DNA of 34,087 bases from Acetivibrio straminisolvens JCM 21531. GTDB lineage: Bacteria > Bacillota > Clostridia > Acetivibrionales > Acetivibrionaceae. Position 1 is the stretch's first letter, and the number at the start of each line of letters is the position of its first letter. The DNA is taken from NCBI RefSeq assembly GCF_000521465.1, contig NZ_BAVR01000044.1, positions 1 through 34,087 of the forward strand, in the 5' to 3' direction. Position numbers and translations under genes: made by a program. Of this stretch, positions 1 to 9,900 are shown piece by piece. The notes under the pieces were generated by a model. The model worked only from the letters and a program-made list of their open reading frames with translations. It searched no databases and was not told the origin of the DNA.

Positions 1-47
1 ATATAACTGTACCATTAATACCGGAAGAGGGGGTCTCAGATGGATAA
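1..47 (+). CDS. C-terminal tail of a DegS-like sensor histidine kinase (partial)
   Basis: The frame beginning at base 3 reads [14 protein letters not shown] and stops at TAA 45-47, overlapping the response-regulator start by 8 bases. The ITVPL stretch resembles the last beta strand of a HATPase_c domain, as in the G-T-x-I-x-V-x-[IL]-P ends of NarX/DegS kinases. A kinase gene translationally coupled to a DegU-type regulator is the usual arrangement in Firmicutes. Only 14 residues are visible, so the call rests mainly on context and could be wrong. Confidence 0.5.
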   Translation, partial: ITVPLIPEEGVSDG

Positions 48-690
48 GATACAGGTTGTAATCGCAGATGACCATGCTATGGTAAGGGAAGGGCTTAAGC
101 AAATACTGGAGCTTGAAAAGGATATTGTTGTAGTGGCGCAGGCGTCAAACGGCGAGGAAGCCGTAAAATTGACGAAGGAATATCAGCCGGATGTTATTCT
201 TATGGATATTAATATGCCGGGTATGAATGGTTTGCAGGCAATTGAGAAAATGAAGGCTGAAAATCTTGCTGCCAAAATAATAGTACTTACCATTCACGAA
301 GATAAAGAATATTTGTTTAAGACCCTCCAGATGGGAGCAGAAGGATATGTACTGAAAGATGCGGATTCTACGGTGCTGGTTGAGGCCATACGAAGTGTAA
401 ACAAAGGAGAGTCTTATATCCAGTCGAACATGACAAAAGAGCTTGTCAACGAGTTTAACCGGGTAACGGTAAATGAAAAAGGTAAAAAGCCGGAAAACAA
501 TTTAACGCCAAGGGAACGCGAGGTATTGGAGCTGATAGCTGAAGGCCTTATCAACAAGGAGATAGCAAAACGCCTTTTCATTAGCGAGAAAACGGTCAAA
601 AATCATGTTTCAAATATATTCAAAAAGCTCAATGTATCTGATAGGACACAGGCTGCTATATATGCCTTTAAGCACAATATTACAAATTAG
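40..690 (+). CDS. DegU/NarL-family two-component response regulator
   Basis: This 216-aa cytoplasmic transcription factor has a receiver domain at residues 1-120 and a LuxR-type helix-turn-helix at about 150-212. The receiver carries the acidic pair Asp10-Asp11, the phosphoacceptor Asp56 in the [11 protein letters not shown] strand, Thr84 and Lys106, so it should be phosphorylatable. The HTH has the family signature [15 protein letters not shown] and ends with the recognition helix around [17 protein letters not shown] purine-rich ribosome binding site (GGAAGAGGGGG, 23-33) precedes the ATG. The gene overlaps an upstream reading frame that looks like its partner kinase. It is close to DegU in size and layout, but the target genes cannot be told from the sequence, so no symbol is given. 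Confidence 0.93.
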   Translation: MDKIQVVIADDHAMVREGLKQILELEKDIVVVAQASNGEEAVKLTKEYQPDVILMDINMPGMNGLQAIEKMKAENLAAKIIVLTIHEDKEYLFKTLQMGAEGYVLKDADSTVLVEAIRSVNKGESYIQSNMTKELVNEFNRVTVNEKGKKPENNLTPREREVLELIAEGLINKEIAKRLFISEKTVKNHVSNIFKKLNVSDRTQAAIYAFKHNITN

Positions 691-1097
691 CTTTTGGAAT
701 CCTGCCTTAAACTTTGTCCAAGATTTTAAATTCATTTATACAAATAACCGGGGAAATAAGTATGTTACAATGCTGCAATACTTGTTTCCTATTTTGTTTA
801 TAAGAGTAATTTTTTACTTAATTTAGGCTTTTTAAATAAGTGAAATTTCCTATAAAGTCCATAAAACTTTAGCACGATAAATCATAATAATAAATATTGT
901 AATTTACTCTACATATTTAATACCCGAATGTGATTATGTATACTAAAATGTGTTTGCATGTATCATCTATATTATTTGAAATTTCTATATTTGTTGCAAA
1001 GTTACTGTATTTCAATACAATTCTTATATAGCTTCCAACTTACTTATGTAATCTTTTTGCTTAACTTCTCCAAATAAGCATACAGAGGTGGTAAACT
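691..1097 (+). other. Intergenic region between response regulator and chemoreceptor
   Basis: These 407 AT-rich bases contain no convincing gene. A 73-codon open frame from 605 to 826 runs out of the regulator in another frame and has no ribosome site. The only regulatory match I see is the sigma-D-like element at 853-880. GAGGTGG at 1086-1092 is the ribosome site of the chemoreceptor. No strong intrinsic terminator follows the regulator. Confidence 0.6.
853..880 (+). promoter_or_regulatory. Possible sigma-D (motility) promoter
   Basis: TAAA at 853-856 and CACGATAA at 873-880 are separated by 16 bases. The Bacillus/Clostridium sigma-D consensus is TAAA-N14..16-GCCGATAA/T, so the -10 matches at 6 of 8 positions. 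The downstream gene is a chemoreceptor, a typical sigma-D target. The distance to its start (about 215 bases) is long, and AT-rich DNA gives chance matches. Confidence 0.4.
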
Positions 1098-3577
1098 ATG
1101 GCGGTTGGTTCTTTTGGCAGAGTAAAAGCCGTAATTTCCAAAGCAATGGCGAAAGTTAAACAGTTAACCGAATCTAAATTAAAGTGGAAGTTAAAAAGGA
1201 AATCGATGAAAAGTGTAGAGAGCAATATGAGAAAGGAAAAAATCCACAATCCTTATCCGGTTAATGACAAAAACTGGTTTGAAAAACTGCTTCGGCTGTC
1301 ACAAATGAATAAAATAAAAATAGGGCTAAAAATAAACCTTTCCTTTGTTATAACAATTGTTCTCTTGTCGGTGGTTTTGGGATATGCTCTTGTTACTCTG
1401 TCAAATAACATGATAGAACAGGCTAAAGAGAGTACTTTAGGACTAATGGAGCAAACGGGAAACAATATAAAGATTGTGCTTGAGGAAATTGACAATTTGG
1501 CCATGTCTATTACCAGGGACATTACAATTGCTCCTGCCGTAGAGGAAATCAACAACACAGACGATGAGCATATGCGTGCCCGATGGGCCAGTATTATTAA
1601 ACCCTATCTCAATGCATATTACAGCTACAGGGTTGATACACTTGCCAATCTGACTTTGGTTTCCAACACCGGCTATGGAATTCTTGGAGGAGAAGGAACT
1701 TTTGAAGAATTAAGATTTGATTATCGCGATTCCATAACGGCTCGGGAGTTTGCACAAAGCGGTGTAAATTCATTATGGATTGATACATATATCAGTGATA
1801 TTGGGTTTTTGAGGAGAAAGGGCGGAAACACAACGATTGCTCTTATGAAGTCGGTTTATACGGCAACAAATTTGAAAAGCGTTGGAGTCCTTCAAATAAA
1901 CATCAGGGAAGATGCTATGGAACGTATGCTGAAGGACGTTCAGATTCCTCATAGTGGATACTTTTTTTTAGTGGGCAGTAAAGATAACATGATATTTAAT
2001 CCTCAAGATATCAAGGATAATGGGCTTTTGATTGAAGATCTCAGTTATGTAAACAACGATGGCAAAACCAGGCTGAATTATTGAAGAAGACAGATCTGCT
2101 TTCTCTACAAGATACTGAAGTGAAAGAGCTGTTGTATAAAACTGATACAGGGGTGGAGCTTGATGAAAAAACCCTCAAAGGGCTTCGGGAAAGGGATAGC
2201 TATATAAATCTTCGGGTCCTTGAAAAGGTGAAGGAAAGCATAAATGAGATTCAGATGAAAAATAGACAGGTCACGGCCTTTGGAGGTATTATTGAGGACA
2301 ATATTACAATCAACGGTAAGAAAATGATGGTTACTTTTTACACTATAAGAGAAATCAAGAATACACCTTTGGAATGGACTTTGGTGTCTATAACGCCTCT
2401 GGAAAACATAACCCGGGATGTAAACTCCGTAGCCGGGTTTATAATACTTATCGGTTTTGTATGCATTATTATAGGTATAATTTTTTCGGTACTGATTACA
2501 GGAGATATTTCTTTGGGTATTGGGAAGTTGATAAAATTAATGAATAAAATAAAAGAAGGAGATCTTGAAGTAAACTGTGATACCGGAAGAAAGGATGAGA
2601 TAGGAAGTCTGGGAGTAAACTTTATGGATATGGCGGAAAATTTGAAAAAGCTTATCGGAAGCATAAAAAATGCCTCCAACATAGCGGTTGAATCATCTCA
2701 GACGGTATCCGCAACCTGTCAGCAGAACTATTCATCCATCGAGGAGTTTTCGGCTATGCTTGACGAAATGAAAGATGAAATCAACTCCCAGTCACAAGAA
2801 ATAATGAACAATGATGTTATAGTAAATGAATTGTCGGAACAGATTCAAGTAATTATCGATGATTTCAAAAATGTCAGCAATATTGTTACCGGAGCAAAGA
2901 GACTGAGCGAAGACGGCAAAGATACCGTCAATACACTAAAAACCAATGCAGATGAAGTTAAAAAGACTATAGAAGAATTCTCCGAGCTTATTGGCAGTCT
3001 TAGAAGAGAGTCGGCAGAGATTTCAAAGATAACTTCAACCATTAAAGGCATTTCCAGTCAAACCAATCTCTTGGCGCTGAATGCGACTATCGAGGCGGCA
3101 AGGGCGGGAGAAGCGGGAAAGAGCTTTAGTGTAGTTGCGTCTGAGATTAAGAAACTTGCCGACCAGTCGAGAGTGTCTGCAAATTATATTGAATCCAAAC
3201 TAAAAAATATAGGTAAATCTATTGAGAAGACCAATGAAGCTGTTAGATCTTCCAATGAGGTAATCAGCGGGCATGACCATGCTGTTGCAGAAACAATAGA
3301 TAAGCTTGACAGCATTGTAGGCTTTATGGATAACATATTCAGTGCAATTACCAGTATTACTGATTATGTGCAGCATATAGAAGATGCCCGGTGCAATATT
3401 ATTAAGTCCATGGAAAAGCTGAATGACAGTACCAAAAACAATATCAGGGAGATTCAGAATATTTCAGCCGCTATGGACGAACAGGTGGATTTGATAAAGC
3501 ATCTTCTTTCCCTCTCCGAAGATTTGAGTACGTTATCTACAAGGCTTGAACAGACCATTAATATATTTAAAATATAA
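1098..3577 (+). CDS. Methyl-accepting chemotaxis protein, Cache/HAMP type (apparent frameshift)
   Basis: A membrane chemoreceptor of about 826 aa once one base is restored. The first frame stops at TGA 2082 and the protein continues in the -1 frame from 2081; one missing T after 2079-2081 gives a continuous ...RLNYLKKTD... . Domains: a basic cytoplasmic extension (1-75), membrane segment 1 (about 80-101), a large extracellular Cache-like sensor (about 105-440), membrane segment 2 (about 446-468), HAMP (about 469-525), and the coiled-coil signalling domain with its conserved hairpin tip near 653-675 ([18 protein letters not shown]). It would bind a ligand outside and control CheA through CheW. 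The ATG at 1098 has GAGGTGG five bases upstream. The 70-residue N-terminal extension before the first membrane helix is unusual. The ligand is unknown. Confidence 0.93.
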
Positions 3578-3598
3578 AAAAGATGCACAATATTTATA

Positions 3599-3626
3599 TT
3601 GTAATATGGATAAAATGTGGTATACT
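3599..3626 (+). promoter_or_regulatory. Sigma-A-like promoter of the sugar phosphomutase gene
   Basis: TTGTAA (3599-3604) and TATACT (3621-3626) are spaced by 16 bases, about 65 bases before the ATG at 3693. No terminator is visible between the chemoreceptor stop and this element. Confidence 0.6.
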
Positions 3627-3692
3627 AGGGAAGGAGAAAAAGCATTTGTGGAGTTAGTTTTGAATTAATTTTATATAGAGGGAGAGAAATAT

Positions 3693-5429
3693 ATGCGAAG
3701 TAGCACACTTTATAAATTTTGGGTAGAAAATGATTACTTTGATACAGAGACCAAAGAAGAGCTTTTAAGTATTAAAGATAATCCGAAGGAAATAGAGGAG
3801 AGATTCTATACAGATTTGGAATTCGGTACCGGTGGGCTTAGAGGAATTATAGGTGCCGGAACCAACAGAATGAATATTTATACCGTCAGAAAAGCTTCCC
3901 AAGGACTTGCGGATTATATAAACAGCATGGGAATGCAGGACAGGGGAATAGCAATTGCTTACGATTCCCGTTACAAATCCCCGGAATTTGCTTTGGAAGC
4001 GGCAAAGGTTTTTGCCGGAAACGGCATTAAAGCGTTTCTTTTTGACGAATTAAGGCCAACACCGGAGCTTTCTTTTGCAGTTAGGCATTTGAATGCTGCT
4101 GCCGGTGTAGTTGTTACGGCAAGTCATAACCCTAAAGAGTACAATGGTTACAAAGTATATGGCGAAGATGGGGGACAGCTTCCTGTTGAGGCTTCAAACA
4201 AAGTTATATCATACATAAATAAAATTGAGGATATAACGAAGATTAAGATTATGGAAAAGGAAGAAGCAATAGAGAAGGGTTTACTTAAGATAATAGGCAA
4301 GGAAATTGATGATGTATATATTTCAAAATTAAAAACTCTTTCTGTAAACCCCGAGACGGCTAAAGAAATAGGAAGTACTTTCAAAATCGTATACACACCT
4401 TTGCATGGTGCCGGCAACAAGCCTGTTAGAAGAATACTTGACGAAATGGGATTTAAAAATGTACTTGTGGTTAAAGAGCAAGAGCTGCCGGACAGCGAGT
4501 TCTCCACAGTAAAGTCACCCAATCCGGAGGAAAGGGAAGCATTCAAGCTTGCTATTGAGCTGGCAGAAAAGGAAGATGTGGACCTTATTATAGGCACTGA
4601 CCCTGACTGCGACAGGGTAGGGGTTGTTGTAAGGAACAAAGAAGGCGAATATGTAGCTCTCACCGGTAATCAGACCGGTTGCTTGCTGCTTGAGTATATC
4701 CTGTCTCAAAAGAAGCAAAGAGGAGAGCTCCCTGCCAATGGTTTTGTCGTTAAGACAATAGTTACAACAGAGCTTGCCAGAGCTATTGCAGAGGCTTACA
4801 ATGTTGAGCTTGTGGAAGTTTTGACAGGATTCAAGTTCATAGGTGAAAAAATCAAGCAATTGGATGAATTTGGAGACAAGAAGTATCTCTTTGGTTTTGA
4901 AGAAAGCTATGGATACCTTGCAGGAACCTTTGCAAGAGATAAGGATGCTGTTGTTGCATCCATGCTTATTGCCGAAATGGCTGCTTATTACAAGTCAAGA
5001 GGTTTGACTCTTTATGAGGGTTTGATAGAGATACTTGACAAGTACGGATATACCCTTGAAGGAATTACTTCATTTACCCTTAAGGGAAAAGACGGAGTGG
5101 AAAAAATCAAGTCGGCATTGAAAAGCCTTAGAGAAAACAAGGTTGTGAAGTTTGGAGAATATGAGGCTGTTGCAGTGAGAGACTATTTGTCAAGTGAACG
5201 TTTTGAGGTCGCAACGGGGGCAAAGGAGAAACTGACTCTTGTTCAGTCGGATGTGTTGTATTATGAGCTTAGGGATAAAGCATGGTTCTGTATAAGACCT
5301 TCCGGCACCGAACCGAAAATAAAGATTTATTATGGCGTTACAGAAAGCAGTATGAGTGCTGCAAAGGAAAAACTCAAACATTTACAGGATAATGTACTGT
5401 CAGTGATAGAACCGCTTCTTAAAGACTGA
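3693..5429 (+). CDS. Phosphoglucomutase / phosphomannomutase (alpha-D-phosphohexomutase)
   Basis: A 578-aa cytoplasmic enzyme that interconverts hexose 1- and 6-phosphates through a phosphoserine. The four family motifs are present in order: active-site loop TASHNP with Ser144, metal-binding DPDCDR (Asp303, Asp305, Asp307), the sugar-binding GFEESYGY (401-408), and the C-terminal phosphate-binding RPSGTEPK. The length and the N-terminal LEFGTGGLRG match the PgcA/Pgm2 group of Gram-positive bacteria (about 580 aa), not the roughly 450-aa GlmM type. SD AGAGGGAGAG (3677-3686) precedes the ATG. It has its own promoter upstream and a hairpin terminator downstream, so it is probably monocistronic. 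In a cellulolytic clostridium this enzyme would feed glucose 1-phosphate from cellodextrin phosphorolysis into glycolysis. Glucose versus mannose preference cannot be read from the sequence. Confidence 0.93.
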   Translation: MRSSTLYKFWVENDYFDTETKEELLSIKDNPKEIEERFYTDLEFGTGGLRGIIGAGTNRMNIYTVRKASQGLADYINSMGMQDRGIAIAYDSRYKSPEFALEAAKVFAGNGIKAFLFDELRPTPELSFAVRHLNAAAGVVVTASHNPKEYNGYKVYGEDGGQLPVEASNKVISYINKIEDITKIKIMEKEEAIEKGLLKIIGKEIDDVYISKLKTLSVNPETAKEIGSTFKIVYTPLHGAGNKPVRRILDEMGFKNVLVVKEQELPDSEFSTVKSPNPEEREAFKLAIELAEKEDVDLIIGTDPDCDRVGVVVRNKEGEYVALTGNQTGCLLLEYILSQKKQRGELPANGFVVKTIVTTELARAIAEAYNVELVEVLTGFKFIGEKIKQLDEFGDKKYLFGFEESYGYLAGTFARDKDAVVASMLIAEMAAYYKSRGLTLYEGLIEILDKYGYTLEGITSFTLKGKDGVEKIKSALKSLRENKVVKFGEYEAVAVRDYLSSERFEVATGAKEKLTLVQSDVLYYELRDKAWFCIRPSGTEPKIKIYYGVTESSMSAAKEKLKHLQDNVLSVIEPLLKD

Positions 5430-5467
5430 TTGTAAAATATATCTTGTATTTTGACACGATTAAGATA

Positions 5468-5519
5468 TGTGCATGCATCACCCTTTGATTTATAGTGTTG
5501 TATGCACATTCTTTGTTTT
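5468..5519 (+). terminator. Hairpin terminator after the phosphomutase gene
   Basis: GTGCATGCATCAC (5469-5481) can pair with GTGTTGTATGCAC (5495-5507) at 11 of 13 positions around a 13-base loop. A T-rich tail follows (ATTCTTTGTTTT). Confidence 0.7.
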
Positions 5520-5573
5520 AAATCTTCCAATTTATTATTTTTAGAAGTGATTTGTGCAGCTTGTTTTATTGTG

Positions 5574-5582
5574 TGCTATAAT
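5574..5582 (+). promoter_or_regulatory. Extended -10 promoter upstream of dnaE (distal)
   Basis: TGCTATAAT is an exact extended -10 element. The only upstream -35-like hexamer, TTGTGC, is about 19 bases away, so this would rely on the extended -10. Transcription from here would give a leader of about 170 bases. Confidence 0.5.
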
Positions 5583-5713
5583 AATTAATATATATGTATG
5601 TATATATGTGTGAAGTTTATACTGTGTTTTAAGGCATAAGTTCATGAACATTCATGAAAATATTTTTATAACGAGGCAATAAATATTTTTTGATTATATA
5701 TTTTGAACTGAAA

Positions 5714-5722
5714 TGTTATAAT
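5714..5722 (+). promoter_or_regulatory. Extended -10 promoter upstream of dnaE (proximal)
   Basis: TGTTATAAT lies 35 bases before the preferred TTG start, with no clear -35. A transcript starting near 5729 would still carry the AGAAGGGTG ribosome site at 5741-5749. It would leave almost no leader for the alternative ATG at 5739, which supports the later start. Confidence 0.45.
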
Positions 5723-5756
5723 ATGCCGAAAGCTAAAGATGAGAAGGGTGATAGGT

Positions 5757-8700
5757 TTGCAGAAGTTTGTGCACCTTCATGTCCATACAGAGTACAGTCT
5801 TCTTGACGGAGCAAACAGGATAAAGGATCTTGTAAAACGTACAAAAGAGCTGGGAATGGACAGTATTGCAATAACTGACCATGGTGTAATGTATGGAGTT
5901 GTTGATTTTTACAAAGAAGCTGTCAATAATGGAATAAAGCCCATCCTGGGGTGTGAAATATATACTGCCAAGAGGTCAAGATTTGACAAGCAGGGAGGCT
6001 GGGATGCTGATCCCGGTCATATGGTGCTTTTGGCAAAAAACAATACCGGATACAAGAATTTGATGAAAATTGTGTCCATAGGATTTACCGAAGGCTTTTA
6101 CTATAAGCCGAGGGTCGACATGGAAGTCCTCGAAAGATACAGTGAAGGTTTGATTGCCACAAGTGCCTGCCTTTCGGGAGATATACCCAAAGCGATTTTA
6201 AACAACAATTATGAAAAGGCAAAAGAGCTTGCGCTCAGGCTTAACAGCATTTTCGGGCAGGACAATTTTTATCTTGAGCTTCAGATAAACGGTATCGAGG
6301 AGCAGAACATAGTCAACCAACAGATGATAAAGCTTAGCAGAGAAACGGGAATACCCCTTGTTGCAACCAATGACGCCCATTATCTCAGAAGAGAGGATGC
6401 GCGTGCCCATGAAATCCTTCTTTGCATACAAACAGGAAAGAGTATAAATGATGAAGATAGAATGATGTTTTCCACGGACGATTTTTATGTAAAGTCTCCC
6501 GAAGAAATGATTAGTCTTTTTGGAAACATTCCCGAAGCAATTTCCAATACCGTTAGAATTGCGGATATGTGCAATGTGGAGATGGAATTTAACAAGTTGC
6601 ACTTGCCCAAATTTGATGTGCCGGACCGGAAAGAACCGTACGAATATCTGAAATCTCTTTGCTATCAGGGATTTGAAAGGATTTACGGCAAAGAAGACAG
6701 GGATGAAGAGAAGATAAACAGGCTGGAATATGAGCTTTCGGTAATTAAGCAAATGGGCTATGTGGATTATTTCCTCATTGTAGGAGATTTTATCAGATAT
6801 GCAAAGGAAAAAGGAATAATGGTGGGACCGGAAGGGGTTCTGCTGCGGGAAGCCTTGTAGCCTATTGCCTTGGAATTACCAATATTGATCCCATAAAGTA
6901 CAACCTTCTTTTTGAGAGGTTTCTAAATCCTGAGAGAATAAGCATGCCCGATATTGACATAGACTTTTGTTTCGAAAGAAGACAGGAAGTTATAGATTAT
7001 GTTGTCCAAAAGTACGGCAAGGACCGTGTTGCCCAGATTATTACCTTTGGAACCATGGCTGCAAGGGCTGCTATAAGGGATGTGGGAAGAGCCCTGGACA
7101 TACCCTATGGGGATGTTGATGTTATTGCAAAGATGATTCCTTTTCAGATTGGTATGAATATAGAAAAGGCTATGGAGCTAAATCCCGAGCTTCGTCAGAG
7201 GTATAATGAGGATGAAAGGGTAAGGGAGCTGATTGATACTGCAAAGCTTCTTGAAGGCATGCCGAGACATGCGTCGACTCATGCCGCAGGGGTGGTTATT
7301 TCCAAGGAGCCTTTAACAGAATATGTTCCCCTTCAAAAGAGTGAGGACAGCATAACGACGCAGTTTACCATGGGACTTTTAGAGGAGCTTGGGCTTCTCA
7401 AAATGGACTTTTTGGGGCTTAGGACTCTTACGGTAATAAGGGATGCGGTAGCCCTTATAAATAAGAATCACAATAAGGATATAAGTATTAATGAGCTCAA
7501 AATGGATGACCCGAATGTATTCAAGCTCATAGGGGAAGGGCGGACAGCGGGAGTGTTTCAGTTGGAAAGCGCAGGTATGACTCAGTTTATGAAAGAGCTT
7601 CAGCCTGCATCTTTGGAAGATATAATAGCCGGTATATCTTTGTATCGGCCGGGGCCAATGGATCAGATTCCAAGGTATATCAAAAACAAAAACAATCCCG
7701 GACTTGTAAAGTATGACCATCCTCTATTGGAAAACATACTGAACGTGACTTATGGTTGTATGGTTTATCAGGAGCAGGTAATGCAGATAGTCCGTGACCT
7801 TGCAGGGTACTCAATGGGAAGGTCCGATTTGGTGAGACGTGCAATGGCCAAGAAAAAGGTCAGTGTAATGGAACAGGAAAGAAAAAATTTTATTTATGGA
7901 ATAGATGACGATAATGGAAATATTATAGTAAAGGGAGCTATTAGAAACGGTGTAGATGAGGTAACCGCCAATAAAATATTTGATGAGATGATGGATTTTG
8001 CAAGCTATGCATTCAATAAGTCCCATGCTGCTGCTTATGCAGTTATAGCTTATCAGACTGCGTGGCTCAAATGTTATTACCCTGTGGAATTTATTGCAGC
8101 CCTGTTAAACAGCTTTATGGGAAGCAGCGATAAAATATCTCAGTATGTACACGAGTGCCGTAAGTTGGATATTGAGGTGCTTCCTCCGGATATAAACGAA
8201 AGCGATGTCAGATTTACTGTTGTGAACGGGAAAATAAGGTTTGGACTTGCAGCGGTTAAGAATGTCGGTGAAAATGCCGTTAGAACAATTATTGATGAAA
8301 GAAACGGAAACGGAAATTTTAAGAGTTTCAGAGACTTTTTGGAGAGAGTTGATGGAAAAGATGTAAACAAGAGATGTATTGAGAGCCTCATAAAAAGCGG
8401 AGCCTTTGATTCACTGGGAGTATATCGTTCAAAGCTTATGGCGGTGTATGAAAAAATGATGGAAGGAATAGCAAATTTAAGAAAAAAGAGTATGGAAGGG
8501 CAGCTTTCTATATTTGATATGGCATCAAACGATAATGATGCGAAAACGGGAGAAAAGCGTCCGATTTATCCTGAAGACGAAGATATTTATCCCGATATGG
8601 ATGAGTATTCGGCAAAGATTCTTCTGTCAATGGAAAAGGAAATGCTGGGACTTTATATATCCGGGCATCCTTTAAGCGAATTTGAGCAGGAAATTGGTGA

Positions 8701-9298
8701 AATAGTCACGTTGTACAGCAAGGATATGATGTCGCATTCGGAGGAAACCAATGAAGCAATAACTGTGGATGGAGCAAAAGATTTAAAAGATGGTATGTTT
8801 GTGACGGTTGGGGGAATAATTACTGCTAAGAAAACAAAAAGTACGAAGAATAATAATTTGATGGCTTTTCTAACGCTGGAGGATTTATATGGAACAATGG
8901 AGATAATAGTTTTCCCCGCTGTTTTGGAAAGGTTTTCAAAACTTATAGAAGTGGAAAACATTGTATTGATAAGGGGAAGCATAAGTATAAAAGAAGAGGA
9001 ACAGCCTAAAATAATATGCGAGGAAGTAAGACCGTTAAGAAAAGGCGATAACTCAAGTCCGGCAAAGAAGAGATTGGAAAAGCTTTATTTGAGAGTGGAA
9101 GAAAACATGGACAACGAACTGATGGAATCCATATTGTGTATGTTGAAATTCTTTGGAGGAAATACTCCTGTATGTCTGTACAATGAAAATCAAAAAAAGC
9201 TTAGAGTTTTGGAAAGGGATTGTTGGGTGAGCCTTAACGATACCGTAATTAATGAGCTGAAATTGCTGATAGGAGAGGAAAATGTCAAAGTCTCATAA
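5757..9298 (+). CDS. dnaE: DNA polymerase III subunit alpha (apparent frameshift)
   Basis: The replicative DNA polymerase catalytic subunit, about 1180 aa after one repair. The N-terminal PHP domain begins FVHLHVHTEYSLLDGANR and covers roughly 1-215. The C-family palm has catalytic Asp399 and Asp401 in PDIDIDF, followed by finger and thumb regions (THAAGVVIS, LYRPGPM, NKSHAAAYA), a helix-hairpin-helix region and an OB fold near the C-terminus (VTVGGIITAKK). The first frame ends at TAG 6858-6860. Restoring one G at 6830-6831 recreates the family loop GPGRGSAAGSLVAY and continues to the stop at 9298. I prefer the TTG at 5757, 7 bases after AGAAGGGTG; an in-frame ATG lies at 5739 without a ribosome site. 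An essential gene is unlikely to be truly broken here, so this is probably a sequencing error. Confidence 0.95.
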
Positions 9299-9365
9299 GC
9301 TTTACCTAAAATTCATATTGATTTTTGGTGAAAATTAATATATAGTTATGTCGAGGTGGTTCTGT

Positions 9366-9599
9366 TTGGATTGGGATATGGAAAAAATATATGGGGATTA
9401 TGTTGTAATAAAGGCTGAAGAAAATGGTGTGAATATTATTGGCCTTACCAGAGGTAAAGATACAAAGTTCCACCATACCGAGAAACTGGATAAGGGTGAA
9501 GTTCTTATTGCCCAGTTTACCGATAATACTTCTGCGATAAAAATCAGAGGAAAAGCTAGAATAATATGCAGGCATGGAGAAGTTTATTCCGGTGAATAA
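9366..9599 (+). CDS. mtrB: trp RNA-binding attenuation protein (TRAP)
   Basis: This 77-aa protein aligns almost end to end, from memory, with Bacillus subtilis MtrB/TRAP (75 aa). The core [20 protein letters not shown], the block [15 protein letters not shown] and [14 protein letters not shown] are all kept. TRAP is an 11-mer ring that binds tryptophan between subunits and then wraps (G/U)AG repeats in RNA. The three RNA-contact residues of B. subtilis (Lys37, Lys56, Arg58) have counterparts in EKLDKG and AIKIRG, and the Trp-pocket Thr/Gln/Ser residues are present, so it should be functional. The TTG at 9366 is chosen because GAGGTGG (9353-9359) sits six bases upstream; ATG 9348 lies before that site. 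It follows dnaE by 67 bases, not beside mtrA/folE as in B. subtilis. Confidence 0.92.
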   Translation: MDWDMEKIYGDYVVIKAEENGVNIIGLTRGKDTKFHHTEKLDKGEVLIAQFTDNTSAIKIRGKARIICRHGEVYSGE

Positions 9600-9621
9600 C
9601 GTAAAAAGGGGCGTGTTTTAT

Positions 9622-9819
9622 ATGTGGACAGTGGTGTATATGGCTCAAAGCAAAGAGATCGCCACTACTATGCAGGAACTATTGACGAGCGAAGGTATTC
9701 TGGTTAAATTAAGACCTATAAGCAAAAATCACGAAAATAATGACAATTATTATGAAGTCTTAGTCCCTGAAGCCGAAGTGGAAGAGGCCCATAGTGTTAT
9801 TATTGAAAAGGGATATTGA
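9622..9819 (+). CDS. Small DUF2007-like protein of unknown function
   Basis: A 65-aa protein starting MWTVVYMAQSKEIATTMQEL, with AAGGGG (9606-9611) ten bases before the ATG. An upstream in-frame ATG at 9574 lies inside mtrB without a ribosome site and is rejected. The pattern of a beta strand, a helix over residues 10-20, LTSEGILVKLRP, another strand (YYEVLVPE) and a final helix (EVEEAHSVIIEKGY) resembles the small signal-transducing family PF09413 (DUF2007). It has no cysteines, so it is not an anti-TRAP zinc protein despite lying next to mtrB. It sits between mtrB and pfkA on the same strand. The function is unknown and the family assignment tentative. Confidence 0.7.
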   Translation: MWTVVYMAQSKEIATTMQELLTSEGILVKLRPISKNHENNDNYYEVLVPEAEVEEAHSVIIEKGY

Positions 9820-9847
9820 ATTAAAGTTAATATAGTTTTTTTATTAT

Positions 9848-9874
9848 CCCGTGTTTAGCCTCTTGAAACACGGG
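9848..9874 (+). terminator. Perfect 9-bp hairpin between the small protein gene and pfkA
   Basis: CCCGTGTTT (9848-9856) and AAACACGGG (9866-9874) form a perfect stem with a 9-base loop. The tail TTTAATATT is only partly T-rich, so termination may be weak. A T-run lies just before the stem instead. The pfkA ribosome site begins 13 bases later, so the hairpin may also be a processing or attenuation element. Confidence 0.55.
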
Positions 9875-9900
9875 TTTAATATTATAGGAGGTTAGCGGAG

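Larger units (their letters stand above)
5430..5756 (+). other. Intergenic region before dnaE
   Basis: No gene is seen in these 327 bases. They hold a hairpin terminator (5468-5519) for the phosphomutase gene and two extended -10 elements pointing at dnaE (5574-5582 and 5714-5722). A short alternating run of TATATATGTATGTATATATGTG-like DNA lies near 5589-5611. Confidence 0.7.

Noticed and set aside
605..826. 73-codon + strand open frame after the response regulator
   Set aside because: It starts inside the regulator in another frame, has no ribosome site and its hydrophobic composition reflects AT-rich intergenic DNA.
9622..9819. Anti-TRAP (rtpA) identity for the small gene after mtrB
   Set aside because: Anti-TRAP needs DnaJ-like zinc cysteine motifs. 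This protein has no cysteine.
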